A stretch of DNA of 64,000 bases from Echinicola shivajiensis (lineage in GTDB: Bacteria > Bacteroidota > Bacteroidia > Cytophagales > Cyclobacteriaceae), in NCBI RefSeq assembly GCF_018642165.1, contig NZ_JAHHZM010000004.1:1-64000 (forward strand). The letters are read 5' to 3'. The notes beneath the pieces are model-generated. The model was not told where the DNA came from. It saw only the letters and a list, made by a program, of their open reading frames with translations, and made no database searches. Positions 35,136 to 43,315 of the stretch are shown in pieces; within the stretch, counting starts at the first letter, position 1, and every line of letters starts with the position of its first letter. Position numbers and translations under genes: made by a program.

Positions 35136-35182
35136 CTTAAAAATGAGTGTATTGCATTTTTAAGAATCAGGCTGCAAAGATA
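35136..35182 (-). promoter_or_regulatory. Promoter and leader inverted repeat of the pseudouridine synthase gene
   Basis: The minus-strand box TATCTTTG (35182-35175) matches TAnnTTTG. Eleven bases further lies a perfect 10-bp inverted repeat CTTAAAAATG / CATTTTTAAG (35136-35145 and 35155-35164, nine-base loop), inside the predicted leader. The repeat is AT-rich; its role, if any, is unknown. Confidence 0.5.
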
Positions 35183-35257
35183 CGTACTAAATAATAGATT
35201 AATATCATCACAAGAGAAATATTCTTGGATCACGAAATTTCTATAAGGAGAGTCAGG

Positions 35258-35818
35258 CTATTCTTGCTCGTTGCCTATTTGGTTTTCTTCTTGGTTGAAG
35301 TCCTTAGGTTGGGGCAGATCTTTAAGGCTGTTTATTCCAAAATACTCCATGAACTTTTCACTGGTTCCATATAATAATGGACGGCCTATACTATCCGATT
35401 TTCCTTTGATGGTTACCAATTCCTTTTCTAAAAGTTTTTGAACAGAATAATCACAATTCACTCCCCTGATCTGTTCTACCTCTGATTTGGTGACTGGTTG
35501 TTTATAGGCAATAATGGAAAGTGTCTCCATCTGTGCAGTGGAGAGTCTTTTGGTGGACTGTTGTTTTAAGAGTATAGAGATACTGGTTTGGTAAGCTGGT
35601 TTGGTCAGGAATTGATAGCCGTCCCCCATTTTTTCAAGGGCAAAAGCGAAGTCTTCCTGCTGGTATTTTGCCTGCAAGTCACTTATGGCTTCCTCAATAT
35701 GCTCTTTGGGAACCTCTGTTTCAAACATCTCCGTTAGGCATTTTTGGATTTCTCCCAAGCCTAACGGAGACGGAGAGCAGAAAATTAAAGCTTCAATATG
35801 TCTATGTAAAAATTCCAA
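35258..35818 (-). CDS. scpB: Segregation and condensation protein B (ScpB)
   Basis: Kleisin-associated subunit of the SMC-ScpAB condensin that compacts and segregates chromosomes. The 186-residue protein has two winged-helix domains: LHRHIEALIFCSPSPLGLGEIQKCL (about 4-28) and STAQMETLSIIAYKQPVTKSEVEQIRGVNCDYSVQKLLEKELV (about 92-135), the most recognisable ScpB segment. The C-terminal tail is acidic and Gln/Asn-rich. scpA is not adjacent. The gene sits four bases after the DksA-like gene stop and is probably co-transcribed with it. Confidence 0.95.
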   Translation of the reverse strand: MEFLHRHIEALIFCSPSPLGLGEIQKCLTEMFETEVPKEHIEEAISDLQAKYQQEDFAFALEKMGDGYQFLTKPAYQTSISILLKQQSTKRLSTAQMETLSIIAYKQPVTKSEVEQIRGVNCDYSVQKLLEKELVTIKGKSDSIGRPLLYGTSEKFMEYFGINSLKDLPQPKDFNQEENQIGNEQE

Positions 35819-35821
35819 TTT

Positions 35822-36205
35822 TTACTTTTTAGCAAGTTTTGCTTCAATAGAGTGCATCGTGTGAGGTACTGCTTTCAGTCTTTCTTTAGCGATCAACTTA
35901 CCGGTATCTACGCAAATACCATAAGTTCCATTCTTAATTCTTATCAAAGCCTTTTCAAGATTGATGATGAATTTTTGCTGTCTAGCTGCAAGCTGGCTTA
36001 AACTTTCTCTTTCCAAAGTGTCTGCACCATCTTCTAACAACTTAGAAGTAGAAGCAGTGAAATCCGTTCCACTATCATTCTTCTTACTAAGCGTTTCCTT
36101 CAATGAATGAAGTTCTGTTTTAGCTACAGCTAACTTTTTGTTGATCAATTCCTCAAACTCCTTTAGTTCTTCTCTGGAATATGATGTTTTCTCTTCTTGA
36201 CTCAT
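35822..36205 (-). CDS. DksA/TraR-family protein lacking the zinc-finger cysteines
   Basis: A 127-residue protein with the coiled-coil layout and C-terminal zinc-finger block of DksA/TraR proteins, which bind RNA polymerase through its secondary channel. The finger region reads YGICVDTGKLIAKERLKAVP. Of the four metal Cys only Cys98 remains; the others are Thr101, Ser119 and Ala122. The coil (about 10-90) carries two acidic residues near its tip region (DGADTLE), loosely like the DksA tip. It may regulate transcription without zinc, as other cysteine-poor DksA relatives do. A TATTTTTG box lies about 85 bases upstream. Confidence 0.85.
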   Translation of the reverse strand: MSQEEKTSYSREELKEFEELINKKLAVAKTELHSLKETLSKKNDSGTDFTASTSKLLEDGADTLERESLSQLAARQQKFIINLEKALIRIKNGTYGICVDTGKLIAKERLKAVPHTMHSIEAKLAKK

Positions 36206-36317
36206 AGTTTTGGCGTTTAGTGTTTAGGTGATGTTGATTTTTGATCGTCAAAAAATTTCTCTAAAATAAGTTAGAGTTTTGAGAATCAAAAATATGATAG
36301 GCAATATCTAATCCGCA

Positions 36318-36348
36318 TTTGTTCACCATTTCTATATAATTACCTTTA
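36318..36348 (+). promoter_or_regulatory. Promoter of the isoaspartyl peptidase gene
   Basis: TTTG (36318-36321), 19 bases, then TACCTTTA (36341-36348), a seven-of-eight match to the -7 consensus with ideal spacing. The start codon is 48 bases further. Confidence 0.7.
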
Positions 36349-36396
36349 TTAAGTTAATACGTTAAATGTTGAACAATTGGTTTAAAATTATTTACA

Positions 36397-37488
36397 ATGC
36401 GGTTAAAATCTAACTATCTATTTGCAGTATCTTTTTTGGTTATTTTGGCCTGTTCCGAACGAAAATATGAAAAATCTGAATCAAATGAAGAATTTTCCGG
36501 AGGGAATAAAAAACAGCCAATTGCATTGGTAATTCATGGTGGTGCTGGAACGATTAAACGGGAAAATATGAGTGCCGAGCGTGAAAAAGCCTATCGTGAA
36601 AAACTAGAAGAATCGCTAAATGCTGGTTATGCAGTTTTGGAAGCAGGAGGAAAATCTTTGGATGCAGTGATCGCAGCCATTAAGGTAATGGAAGATTCAC
36701 CCCTTTTTAATGCTGGTAAAGGAGCTGTTTTTACACATGACGGTAGAAACGAAATGGATGCTGCCATTATGGACGGCAAAACCCGAAATGCTGGAGCGGT
36801 TGCAGGGATTACCACGGTTAAGAATCCAGTGACAGCGGCTTATGAAGTAATGGTAAATTCACCACATGTTTTTATGGTTGGAAAAGGAGCTGAACATTTT
36901 TCTGAAGAACAAAATCTGGAATTGGTAGATGCCAGTTATTTCAGAACGGAGAGGAGATATGAACAGCTGATGAAAATAATTGATTCGGAGCGACAGCAAT
37001 TGGATCATTCTTCTATCAGAGAGATGGAACTGGTAGATCCTTTTTTCAAGGACAGAAAATTTGGAACCGTTGGTGCGGTGGCAGTAGATAAAGATGGTAA
37101 TGTAGCTGCTGCTACTTCAACTGGTGGAATGACCAATAAGCGATATGGGAGAGTAGGGGACGTGCCCGTTATTGGTGCAGGGACTTATGCTGATAATGCC
37201 ACCTGCGCAGTTTCTGCAACAGGTCATGGAGAGTATTTTATCCGTAATGTAGTAGGTCATGAAATTGCCTCCATTATGAGGTATGGAAAAAAGACTTTGG
37301 ATGAGTCAGCAAAAGAAGTGGTAATGGATCAATTGGTAAAAATGGAAGGAAGCGGAGGGGTTATTTCAATAGATGCCCAAGCGAACATAAGTATGCCATT
37401 TAATTCTGAAGGAATGTATCGGGGCTATATCAAGGAAAAAGGACAGGGCAAGACCTTTATCTATAATGATGAGGATGAAGGATTATAG
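36397..37488 (+). CDS. Isoaspartyl peptidase / type 2 L-asparaginase, lipoprotein
   Basis: Ntn-hydrolase that cleaves isoaspartyl dipeptides and L-asparagine after self-processing. The 363-residue precursor has lipobox VILAC (Cys19), so it is probably an outer-membrane or periplasmic lipoprotein. The alpha chain holds VIHGGAGTI and FNAGKGAVFTHDGRNEMDAAIM. Autocleavage is expected before Thr224 in KFGTVGAVAVDKDGNVAAATSTGG, followed by the beta chain with GAGTYADNATCAVSATGHGE. All family signatures are intact. Confidence 0.94.
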   Translation: MRLKSNYLFAVSFLVILACSERKYEKSESNEEFSGGNKKQPIALVIHGGAGTIKRENMSAEREKAYREKLEESLNAGYAVLEAGGKSLDAVIAAIKVMEDSPLFNAGKGAVFTHDGRNEMDAAIMDGKTRNAGAVAGITTVKNPVTAAYEVMVNSPHVFMVGKGAEHFSEEQNLELVDASYFRTERRYEQLMKIIDSERQQLDHSSIREMELVDPFFKDRKFGTVGAVAVDKDGNVAAATSTGGMTNKRYGRVGDVPVIGAGTYADNATCAVSATGHGEYFIRNVVGHEIASIMRYGKKTLDESAKEVVMDQLVKMEGSGGVISIDAQANISMPFNSEGMYRGYIKEKGQGKTFIYNDEDEGL

Positions 37489-37501
37489 ATTTTGTTTTGG
37501 C

Positions 37502-37657
37502 TCAGCTTATTTTAAGTTGGGCCACTCTTTTTTGAAGTATTTTTTCCTCAATATTTAAGCGGTATTTTATCCTAAGGAATCTTTGAATTAATTTTAAATT
37601 CTTGCCTGTTCGAATAAAATAAGCTTTTAGGGTGTCATTAATCAAATCATCATTCAT
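37502..37657 (-). CDS. Hypothetical small basic protein (doubtful)
   Basis: A 51-codon frame from an ATG at 37657 (MNDDLINDTLKAYF) ends 14 bases before the converging asparaginase gene's stop. The product is basic and helical with no known motif. A longer start at 37693 is possible. There is no terminator or clear promoter to support it, so it may be chance. Confidence 0.3.
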   Translation of the reverse strand: MNDDLINDTLKAYFIRTGKNLKLIQRFLRIKYRLNIEEKILQKRVAQLKIS

Positions 37658-37734
37658 TTTTAGGGCATTTGCTTCAAGAATTAAAGTAATCAAAATTCAG
37701 GTTTATTCATAGTCCAAGGATTTATTATGCTGCA

Positions 37735-40038
37735 TTAGAATTTGCTTCCTACCACTACTGTCTTTTTTATTTGCATGATGCTACCATCTAAGTTGAGCAT
37801 TTCGGCCAGAACAATATAATAACCAGGTCTTACTTTGTTTCCGTTTTGGTCGGTACCATTCCAAGTGTAAAAACCAGAAATTCCCCAAATATCATTTTCG
37901 CACAGACTTTTGATCAGCAGTCCATTGGTTCCAAAAATTCTGATCGTTCCTACATAACCTGGTTTGGCCAATTGATAAGAAATAGTAGTGAAAGGCTGCT
38001 CTCCAGTTGCTTCAGGAAGGAAGGTTTTCGGGTTTACTTCCAAGCCAATGCCTGAGAGACTTTTTTCATAGTTCTGTGAATTTTTATAGCCAGGGGTAGC
38101 ATAGCCATGACTGGCAGATGCCGAATGCCAATTTTCCGGTTCGTTAGTCTCATGTTCAGAAGAGAATCGCTCCAAAGATACTCCTTTAGTGTTTTGGATC
38201 ATTTCGTGATGAAATTTATCCGAGTAGTCAAATCGCTCTACCAGGGTTTCATCTGGGTTTAGCAGGATCACAGTTCCCTCTGCAATAGGGAAGCTAGGTA
38301 AAGTACTTATCTCAATCCAATTTTCTTTTTTGCCTTTTGGATATTCCTGATGGAGGATGTCAATCGCTGTAGTGATGACCCTAAAGTCAAAAGGAGCTAT
38401 TATTTCTGTTTCCTCTATGATAGTTTTTCTGTTACTAATGGTTTCGTCATTGTAATTAGCAAGTTTCCAGTTGGAGATATCTATAAATTTGCTGGAGTAA
38501 TTATAGATCTCTATAAACTTTGGTGTTCCAGATCGAGGATTAAAGAGTACCTCATTTAGTATTATTTCTCCTTTTTCTGCAATGGAAGGAATCTGAAAAC
38601 TGGCTTGATTTTTTAATGGGGCTATAAGATTTCCTGAGCAGTCTCTTAAGCCTTCTACCATGATTTGATAGGCCTTCTTTTCTTTTAAGCTTTCTTCAAA
38701 GCTGATGGAAATTTTGTTCAAACTACTTGGATGAAAGTCCACATTTTTAATTTCCATGTTTGGGGTGAATTGCCAAACCGCGTTATCTAAATTTGGTTTG
38801 AGCGCTTCATCAAATTCCAAAATGATGGTATTTGGATTGATGACTATAGCCTTGAGAAGTTTCGGCTTAATTTGATCAGGTGTGGGATCGAAAACCGAAT
38901 TCTCTTTTCCAGGAGTTCCCAGAAGTGGACTTTCAGATGCTCTTAGTAAAGTTGTTTGGTCACAGGAATAGAAAGGGTTTACGACTTCTAGGCTATAGCC
39001 TCCATTGGCCTTGGAGGAGCTTCCATAACTTGAAGAGGAATAAGAGAGACTATCCAAAGGGTTTTCTTCTATGTCCATTAGTAATACTTTATCTTCTCCG
39101 TTTACAAACCTTGGCCAGGAAGATAAGCCGAGGACATTGTCTAGATGATCAAATAATTCTTGATCATCTTCATGAACCAGTAATACATATTCACTGGGGC
39201 CAATGCTGTAGCTGGGCAAAATGGCTTCTCTGCTTTTATTGGCCAGGATAAATCCTCCCAGCTCCCAAGAGCTATCAGAGGTGTTAAACAGCTCAATATA
39301 CTCTGTATTGGGAAGAGGATTATCCTTTTTAGGGGCAGCCATGATTTCGTTGATGATTATATCCTTGAAAATGGGTTGGGAATTTTTTCTTAAAGAAAAG
39401 TAGTATTCGATAGGGATGATCTTATTCCCCGAATGATCCATTACATTCGAAATTTTGAGTAAATTATCCGCATCGGTTTTTAAAGGAGTCGCCTGCATGA
39501 CTAGGAGTATTTGATTGGCCTTTTTGCCCCAACTTAGTGCTTTGGGATGTTTTCCGTTTAATCGATAATAATGGGGAATAATAGCAAAGGTAGAATCCAT
39601 TGGTTTGGAAAAATGAATCAGCAATTCATATTCAGACTTTTGGGAGACGTGAAGGACTTTGGGTGGGATGGTGTCTTTATTTGTTCCTCTAGCAATATTG
39701 GGCTTGATCTCACATGCCGTTTTAGGTCTATTGATTATCTGAAATTCAACTTTTTTTGGATTGGGTTTATTTTTAAGATTCTGAATATACTGGCTTACGG
39801 TAAGTAGCTTTTGATGCGCTGGAGGAAAACTTAGAAGATTTGTTTGGTGTTTAAGGGATATTTTGGGATTTTCTATGTTGTTAGTTAATGATTTTCCGTA
39901 ACTTGCGCCTCGAAAAATTGAAGTGTAGGGATGTGCAACTAATTGCTGCTTCGCTACGTCTGTGAAGGGGTAAATTATCGAGAAAAGGATAAAAAGTATC
40001 CAAGTTGACATACCCCATGTTTTCAAAAAGTATTTCAT
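37735..40038 (-). CDS. Secreted protein with two lamin-tail domains
   Basis: A 767-residue exported protein with an N-terminal signal/anchor (WILFILFSIIYPF). Two lamin-tail (LTD) domains are visible: IINEIMAAPKKDNPLPNTEYIELFNTS (from about 228) and IILNEVLFNPRSGTPKFIEIYNYS (from about 500). Ig-like linkers of the 'PPKVLHV...' type lie between, and a C-terminal FlgD-like Ig segment (FYTWNGTDQNGNKVRPGYYIVLAEM) closes the protein. Such LTD proteins in Bacteroidota are usually extracellular. The terminal Ig part is like type IX secretion cargo, though no canonical TIGR04183 motif is obvious. Function unknown. Confidence 0.85.
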   Translation of the reverse strand: MKYFLKTWGMSTWILFILFSIIYPFTDVAKQQLVAHPYTSIFRGASYGKSLTNNIENPKISLKHQTNLLSFPPAHQKLLTVSQYIQNLKNKPNPKKVEFQIINRPKTACEIKPNIARGTNKDTIPPKVLHVSQKSEYELLIHFSKPMDSTFAIIPHYYRLNGKHPKALSWGKKANQILLVMQATPLKTDADNLLKISNVMDHSGNKIIPIEYYFSLRKNSQPIFKDIIINEIMAAPKKDNPLPNTEYIELFNTSDSSWELGGFILANKSREAILPSYSIGPSEYVLLVHEDDQELFDHLDNVLGLSSWPRFVNGEDKVLLMDIEENPLDSLSYSSSSYGSSSKANGGYSLEVVNPFYSCDQTTLLRASESPLLGTPGKENSVFDPTPDQIKPKLLKAIVINPNTIILEFDEALKPNLDNAVWQFTPNMEIKNVDFHPSSLNKISISFEESLKEKKAYQIMVEGLRDCSGNLIAPLKNQASFQIPSIAEKGEIILNEVLFNPRSGTPKFIEIYNYSSKFIDISNWKLANYNDETISNRKTIIEETEIIAPFDFRVITTAIDILHQEYPKGKKENWIEISTLPSFPIAEGTVILLNPDETLVERFDYSDKFHHEMIQNTKGVSLERFSSEHETNEPENWHSASASHGYATPGYKNSQNYEKSLSGIGLEVNPKTFLPEATGEQPFTTISYQLAKPGYVGTIRIFGTNGLLIKSLCENDIWGISGFYTWNGTDQNGNKVRPGYYIVLAEMLNLDGSIMQIKKTVVVGSKF

Positions 40039-40234
40039 GGTAAAAATATTTCGAGACTGTATAAGGATGAAAGAAAAAGAATAGTCCTAACTTATACAAT
40101 CAGTTAAAAATAGATGCTGTCGATTCCCATCAGTAGCCAGAAAAATACCAGAGAGACAATGGAAATCAGGTACTATACTTGATTAAGGTTTAAGAAAAAT
40201 AGTATAAAAATCAATTAATAGAAAGTTTTCAACA

Positions 40235-41224
40235 ATGAAATTAGCTGTTGTAGGAGCTACCGGATTGGTAGGCTCAGAAATTCTTGAAGTGCTTGCTGAG
40301 CACAATTTCCCTTTTGATGAATTGCTCTTAGTGGCCAGTGAAAGGTCTGCGGGAAAGAAGATGACTTTCAAGGATAAGGAATACACAGTGATAGGTCTTA
40401 CGCAGGCAGTGGCTGAAAAGCCAGATATAGCTATCTTTTCGGCTGGAGGGGATACTTCCAAAGAATGGGCTCCAAAATTTGCTGAAGCAGGCACTATCGT
40501 GGTGGATAATTCTTCTGCTTGGAGAATGGACCCTACCAAAAAATTGGTTGTTCCTGAAATTAACGCTAAGTCATTGAAGATTGATGACAGAATCATTGCC
40601 AATCCTAATTGCTCTACCATTCAAATGGTATTGGCATTGGCACCATTGCGTGAGCGATTTGGTATCAAGAGGGTGGTTGTTTCTACTTACCAGTCAGTAA
40701 CTGGTTCTGGAATCAAAGCTGTGAATCAGTTGATGGATGAGCGTGATGGAAAAGACGGAGAAAAGGCATATCCTCATAAAATTGATTTAAACGTATTGCC
40801 TCACATTGATGTATTCCAGGATAATGGATACACCAAAGAGGAAATGAAAATGATCAACGAAACAAAGAAAATTTTTGATGATCAAGATATTCAGGTGACG
40901 GCAACTACTGTAAGAATCCCTGTAATGGGTGGTCACTCAGAATCTGTGAATGTTGAGTTCAAAGAAGATTTTGATTTGGAAGAAGTAAAGCAACTATTGG
41001 CGGCAACACCAGGCGTAATTGTGGAGGATGATGTAGCCAATAATGTATACCCAATGCCAATGAATGCGCATAAGCGTGATGAGGTTTTTGTGGGTAGATT
41101 GAGAAGAGATGAGTCTCAGCCAAATACGTTGAATATGTGGATCGTAGCTGATAACCTTAGAAAAGGTGCTGCAACCAATGCTGTTCAGATAGCAGAGTAC
41201 TTAGTAGAACATAGCTTAGTGTAA
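40235..41224 (+). CDS. asd: Aspartate-semialdehyde dehydrogenase
   Basis: Reduces beta-aspartyl phosphate to aspartate semialdehyde with NADPH, leading to lysine, diaminopimelate, threonine and methionine. The 329-residue protein has the Rossmann motif AVVGATGLVGSEIL at the start, the catalytic Cys126 in IANPNCSTIQM, the conserved VSTYQSVTGSG and the histidine in IPVMGGHSESVNVEF. It is followed two bases later by a methyltransferase gene, suggesting an operon. Confidence 0.97.
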   Translation: MKLAVVGATGLVGSEILEVLAEHNFPFDELLLVASERSAGKKMTFKDKEYTVIGLTQAVAEKPDIAIFSAGGDTSKEWAPKFAEAGTIVVDNSSAWRMDPTKKLVVPEINAKSLKIDDRIIANPNCSTIQMVLALAPLRERFGIKRVVVSTYQSVTGSGIKAVNQLMDERDGKDGEKAYPHKIDLNVLPHIDVFQDNGYTKEEMKMINETKKIFDDQDIQVTATTVRIPVMGGHSESVNVEFKEDFDLEEVKQLLAATPGVIVEDDVANNVYPMPMNAHKRDEVFVGRLRRDESQPNTLNMWIVADNLRKGAATNAVQIAEYLVEHSLV

Positions 41225-41226
41225 GT

Positions 41227-42426
41227 TTGGAAGCTTCCAAAATATACACTGAGAAATTATTTCAATTTGTGCAGGATCATCTTGATGAAGATCCTGCACA
41301 ATTGCTTTTAAAGCACCACCAGATTCAAGATCTGGATATAAAAGAGGCCGTTCAGCAGATTTCTGCTAGAAAAAAAGCCCAACATAAACTACCTTCTTGG
41401 GTAGCCAACCTCCATGTTATTTTTCCAGCATCCATTTCCTTGGAGCAGTGTTCTTCAGAGCAGACAGCCAATTTCAAGGCGCGCTTGGTAAAAGGCCAAA
41501 GCTTGGTTGATTTGACGGGCGGATTTGGGGTAGATACTTATTTTCTTGGTCAGCAGTTTGAAAAGGTAGTATACTTGGAAAGACAGGAAAAGCTGGCAGA
41601 AATCGCTGCTCTTAATTTTTCGCGATTGAGTGACAGGCCTGAGAAATTCCAAGTGCTTTCTAAAGATTCCATTGAATTTCTCAGCAATACTGATCGATTT
41701 TTTGATTGGATATATGTGGATCCGGCAAGAAGGGGAGACCATAATCAAAAATTGTATAAGCTGGCTGATTGTGAGCCTGATATAGTGAGCAATTGGGCCA
41801 TGATGATTGAGAAGGCCGATAATATAATGGTAAAGGCTTCCCCTATGCTTGATATCAAGGAGGCCTTAAAGGAATTACTTGCAGTCCAGGTGGTTCATGT
41901 GATTGCTGTCAAAAATGAGGTCAAGGAAATTCTATTGATCTGGAGAAAGGAGCTTAAGGATGATGAACCTCTAATTAAGGCGTGGAACTTATCTGACTCC
42001 GAGGAATCGGCTTTTGAATTTACTTACGCTGAAGAGGAACAAGTTCCTGTTTTTTTTAGCCCTGTAGAAAAGTATTTGATCATGCCTTCAGCTGCCATTT
42101 TGAAGGCTGGGGGATTCAAGTCCTTTGCCCACCAATATGAGCTGAAAAAGCTCCATCCCAATACCCACCTGTACACTGCTGATCAATTGCCTGAAAATAT
42201 CCAGGGCAGGGCTTTTGAGGTTCTTGAAGAGATAAAGTTGGGTAAAAAGAAAATCAAGCAATTGTTCCCTTCAGGAAAAGTAAATGTATTATCCAGAAAC
42301 CATCCTTTAAAAGCAGAGGCCATCAAAAGGAAATTTAAATTGAAAGATGGTGGCCAAGAGTTTTTATTGGCCTGTACAACTTCAGATGGGCAGCCCAAAG
42401 CTTTTTCTTGTAGAAGGGTTGTCTGA
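41227..42426 (+). CDS. THUMP-like domain class I SAM-dependent methyltransferase
   Basis: A 399-residue protein with a TTG start two bases after the asd stop; no in-frame ATG lies near the start. Motif I is LVDLTGGFGVDTYFLG (about 95-110), and motif IV is WIYVDPARRGDHNQK, a DPAR variant of the DPPY motif used by nucleic-acid methyltransferases. The C-terminal part (about 330-399) fits the THUMP-like domain of the PG_1098-type family. It is probably an RNA methyltransferase; the target is unknown. Confidence 0.85.
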   Translation: MEASKIYTEKLFQFVQDHLDEDPAQLLLKHHQIQDLDIKEAVQQISARKKAQHKLPSWVANLHVIFPASISLEQCSSEQTANFKARLVKGQSLVDLTGGFGVDTYFLGQQFEKVVYLERQEKLAEIAALNFSRLSDRPEKFQVLSKDSIEFLSNTDRFFDWIYVDPARRGDHNQKLYKLADCEPDIVSNWAMMIEKADNIMVKASPMLDIKEALKELLAVQVVHVIAVKNEVKEILLIWRKELKDDEPLIKAWNLSDSEESAFEFTYAEEEQVPVFFSPVEKYLIMPSAAILKAGGFKSFAHQYELKKLHPNTHLYTADQLPENIQGRAFEVLEEIKLGKKKIKQLFPSGKVNVLSRNHPLKAEAIKRKFKLKDGGQEFLLACTTSDGQPKAFSCRRVV

Positions 42427-42482
42427 TTAAGCACATTGACAAACAAGATAAATTATCTTAAATTGATCTTGACGTAAGCCGA

Positions 42483-43022
42483 ATGAGGATGTCAAGAGCT
42501 TTCAAAGATATAGAACTGATTAACAGGCGCGGCGATATAACCAAACAGCCTGATATAGATGTAATAGTAAATGCAGCCAATGCCCAGTTACGTGTGGGCG
42601 GAGGAGTGGCTGGAGCTATTCACAGGGCAGCAGGACCTGAATTGGAGCGAGAGGCAGTGCCGCTTGGCCCCATTTCTCCGGGGGAAGCGGTCATTACCAA
42701 TGCTTATAATTTACCCAATCAATTTGTAATTCATTGTTTAGGTCCTGTCTATGGCCGTGATAAGCCAGAGGAAATGTATTTGGCTAATTGCTATAAAAAT
42801 GCGCTAAAATTGGCGGATAAGTACCAGTTGGAATCAATCGCTTTTCCAGCAATTTCTACTGGGGTTTTTGGTTATCCCGTGAAAGAAGCTGCCAGCGTGG
42901 CTTTTCAAGCAATTATGGAAATTTCAGATAGCTTGAAGACAGTTAAAAAGATATGTTTTGTTCTGTTTGGCGAGGAAGATTTTAAGGTTCATGAAGAGGT
43001 TCTGTCCCGGCTTGAGCAGTAG
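42483..43022 (+). CDS. Macro-domain protein (O-acetyl-ADP-ribose deacetylase type)
   Basis: A 179-residue macro domain that likely binds or hydrolyses ADP-ribose derivatives, as YmdB/MacroD proteins do. Signatures are GDITKQPDIDVIVNAANAQLRVGGGVAGAIHRAAG (the ligand loop, about 17-51), the HCLGPVYG strand and STGVFGYPVKEAA near 130. The Asn-Ala-Asn core is intact. It may act in reversal of ADP-ribosylation. The start could also be the second ATG (MSRAFKD). It follows the methyltransferase by 56 bases. Confidence 0.93.
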   Translation: MRMSRAFKDIELINRRGDITKQPDIDVIVNAANAQLRVGGGVAGAIHRAAGPELEREAVPLGPISPGEAVITNAYNLPNQFVIHCLGPVYGRDKPEEMYLANCYKNALKLADKYQLESIAFPAISTGVFGYPVKEAASVAFQAIMEISDSLKTVKKICFVLFGEEDFKVHEEVLSRLEQ

Positions 43023-43035
43023 TTTTTTATCTAGA

Positions 43036-43233
43036 CTATAAAAGAAAGGAGCTCATCACATAATATAAGACAAAAAACAGCAGAGCCAGAGTTCCATATA
43101 TTTTTAGAACCAAGAGTCTATTGCACCTGTCCATAAACCATAAAACATAAACAGGGCGAATAAAACCCGCCACAATGCTTAATAAAGAAGCATATCCCAA
43201 TGTCTTTATAAATAATATTATGGCAATCAACAT
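43036..43233 (-). CDS. Small two-helix membrane protein, hypothetical
   Basis: A 65-residue hydrophobic protein with two or three possible membrane helices (about 2-25 and 43-63) separated by a short Arg-rich loop (DRCNRLL). It lies downstream of infB on the same strand but beyond its terminator, and converges with the macro-domain gene 13 bases away. I recognise no family. Composition is consistent with a real membrane peptide. Confidence 0.5.
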   Translation of the reverse strand: MLIAIILFIKTLGYASLLSIVAGFIRPVYVLWFMDRCNRLLVLKIYGTLALLFFVLYYVMSSFLL

Positions 43234-43254
43234 ATGGTGTATTTATTGGTAAAT

Positions 43255-43288
43255 AAAAGAAAAAGGACAGTTAAAAAACTGTCCTTTC
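43255..43288 (-). terminator. Terminator of the rimP-nusA-infB operon
   Basis: An 11-bp perfect stem AAAGGACAGTT / AACTGTCCTTT with an AAAA loop continues into a T-rich minus-strand tail (TTTTCTTTTATTT). It lies about 30 bases beyond the infB stop. Confidence 0.88.
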
Positions 43289-43315
43289 GACTTTAAGCGT
43301 GTGTATTTAGTTGAA

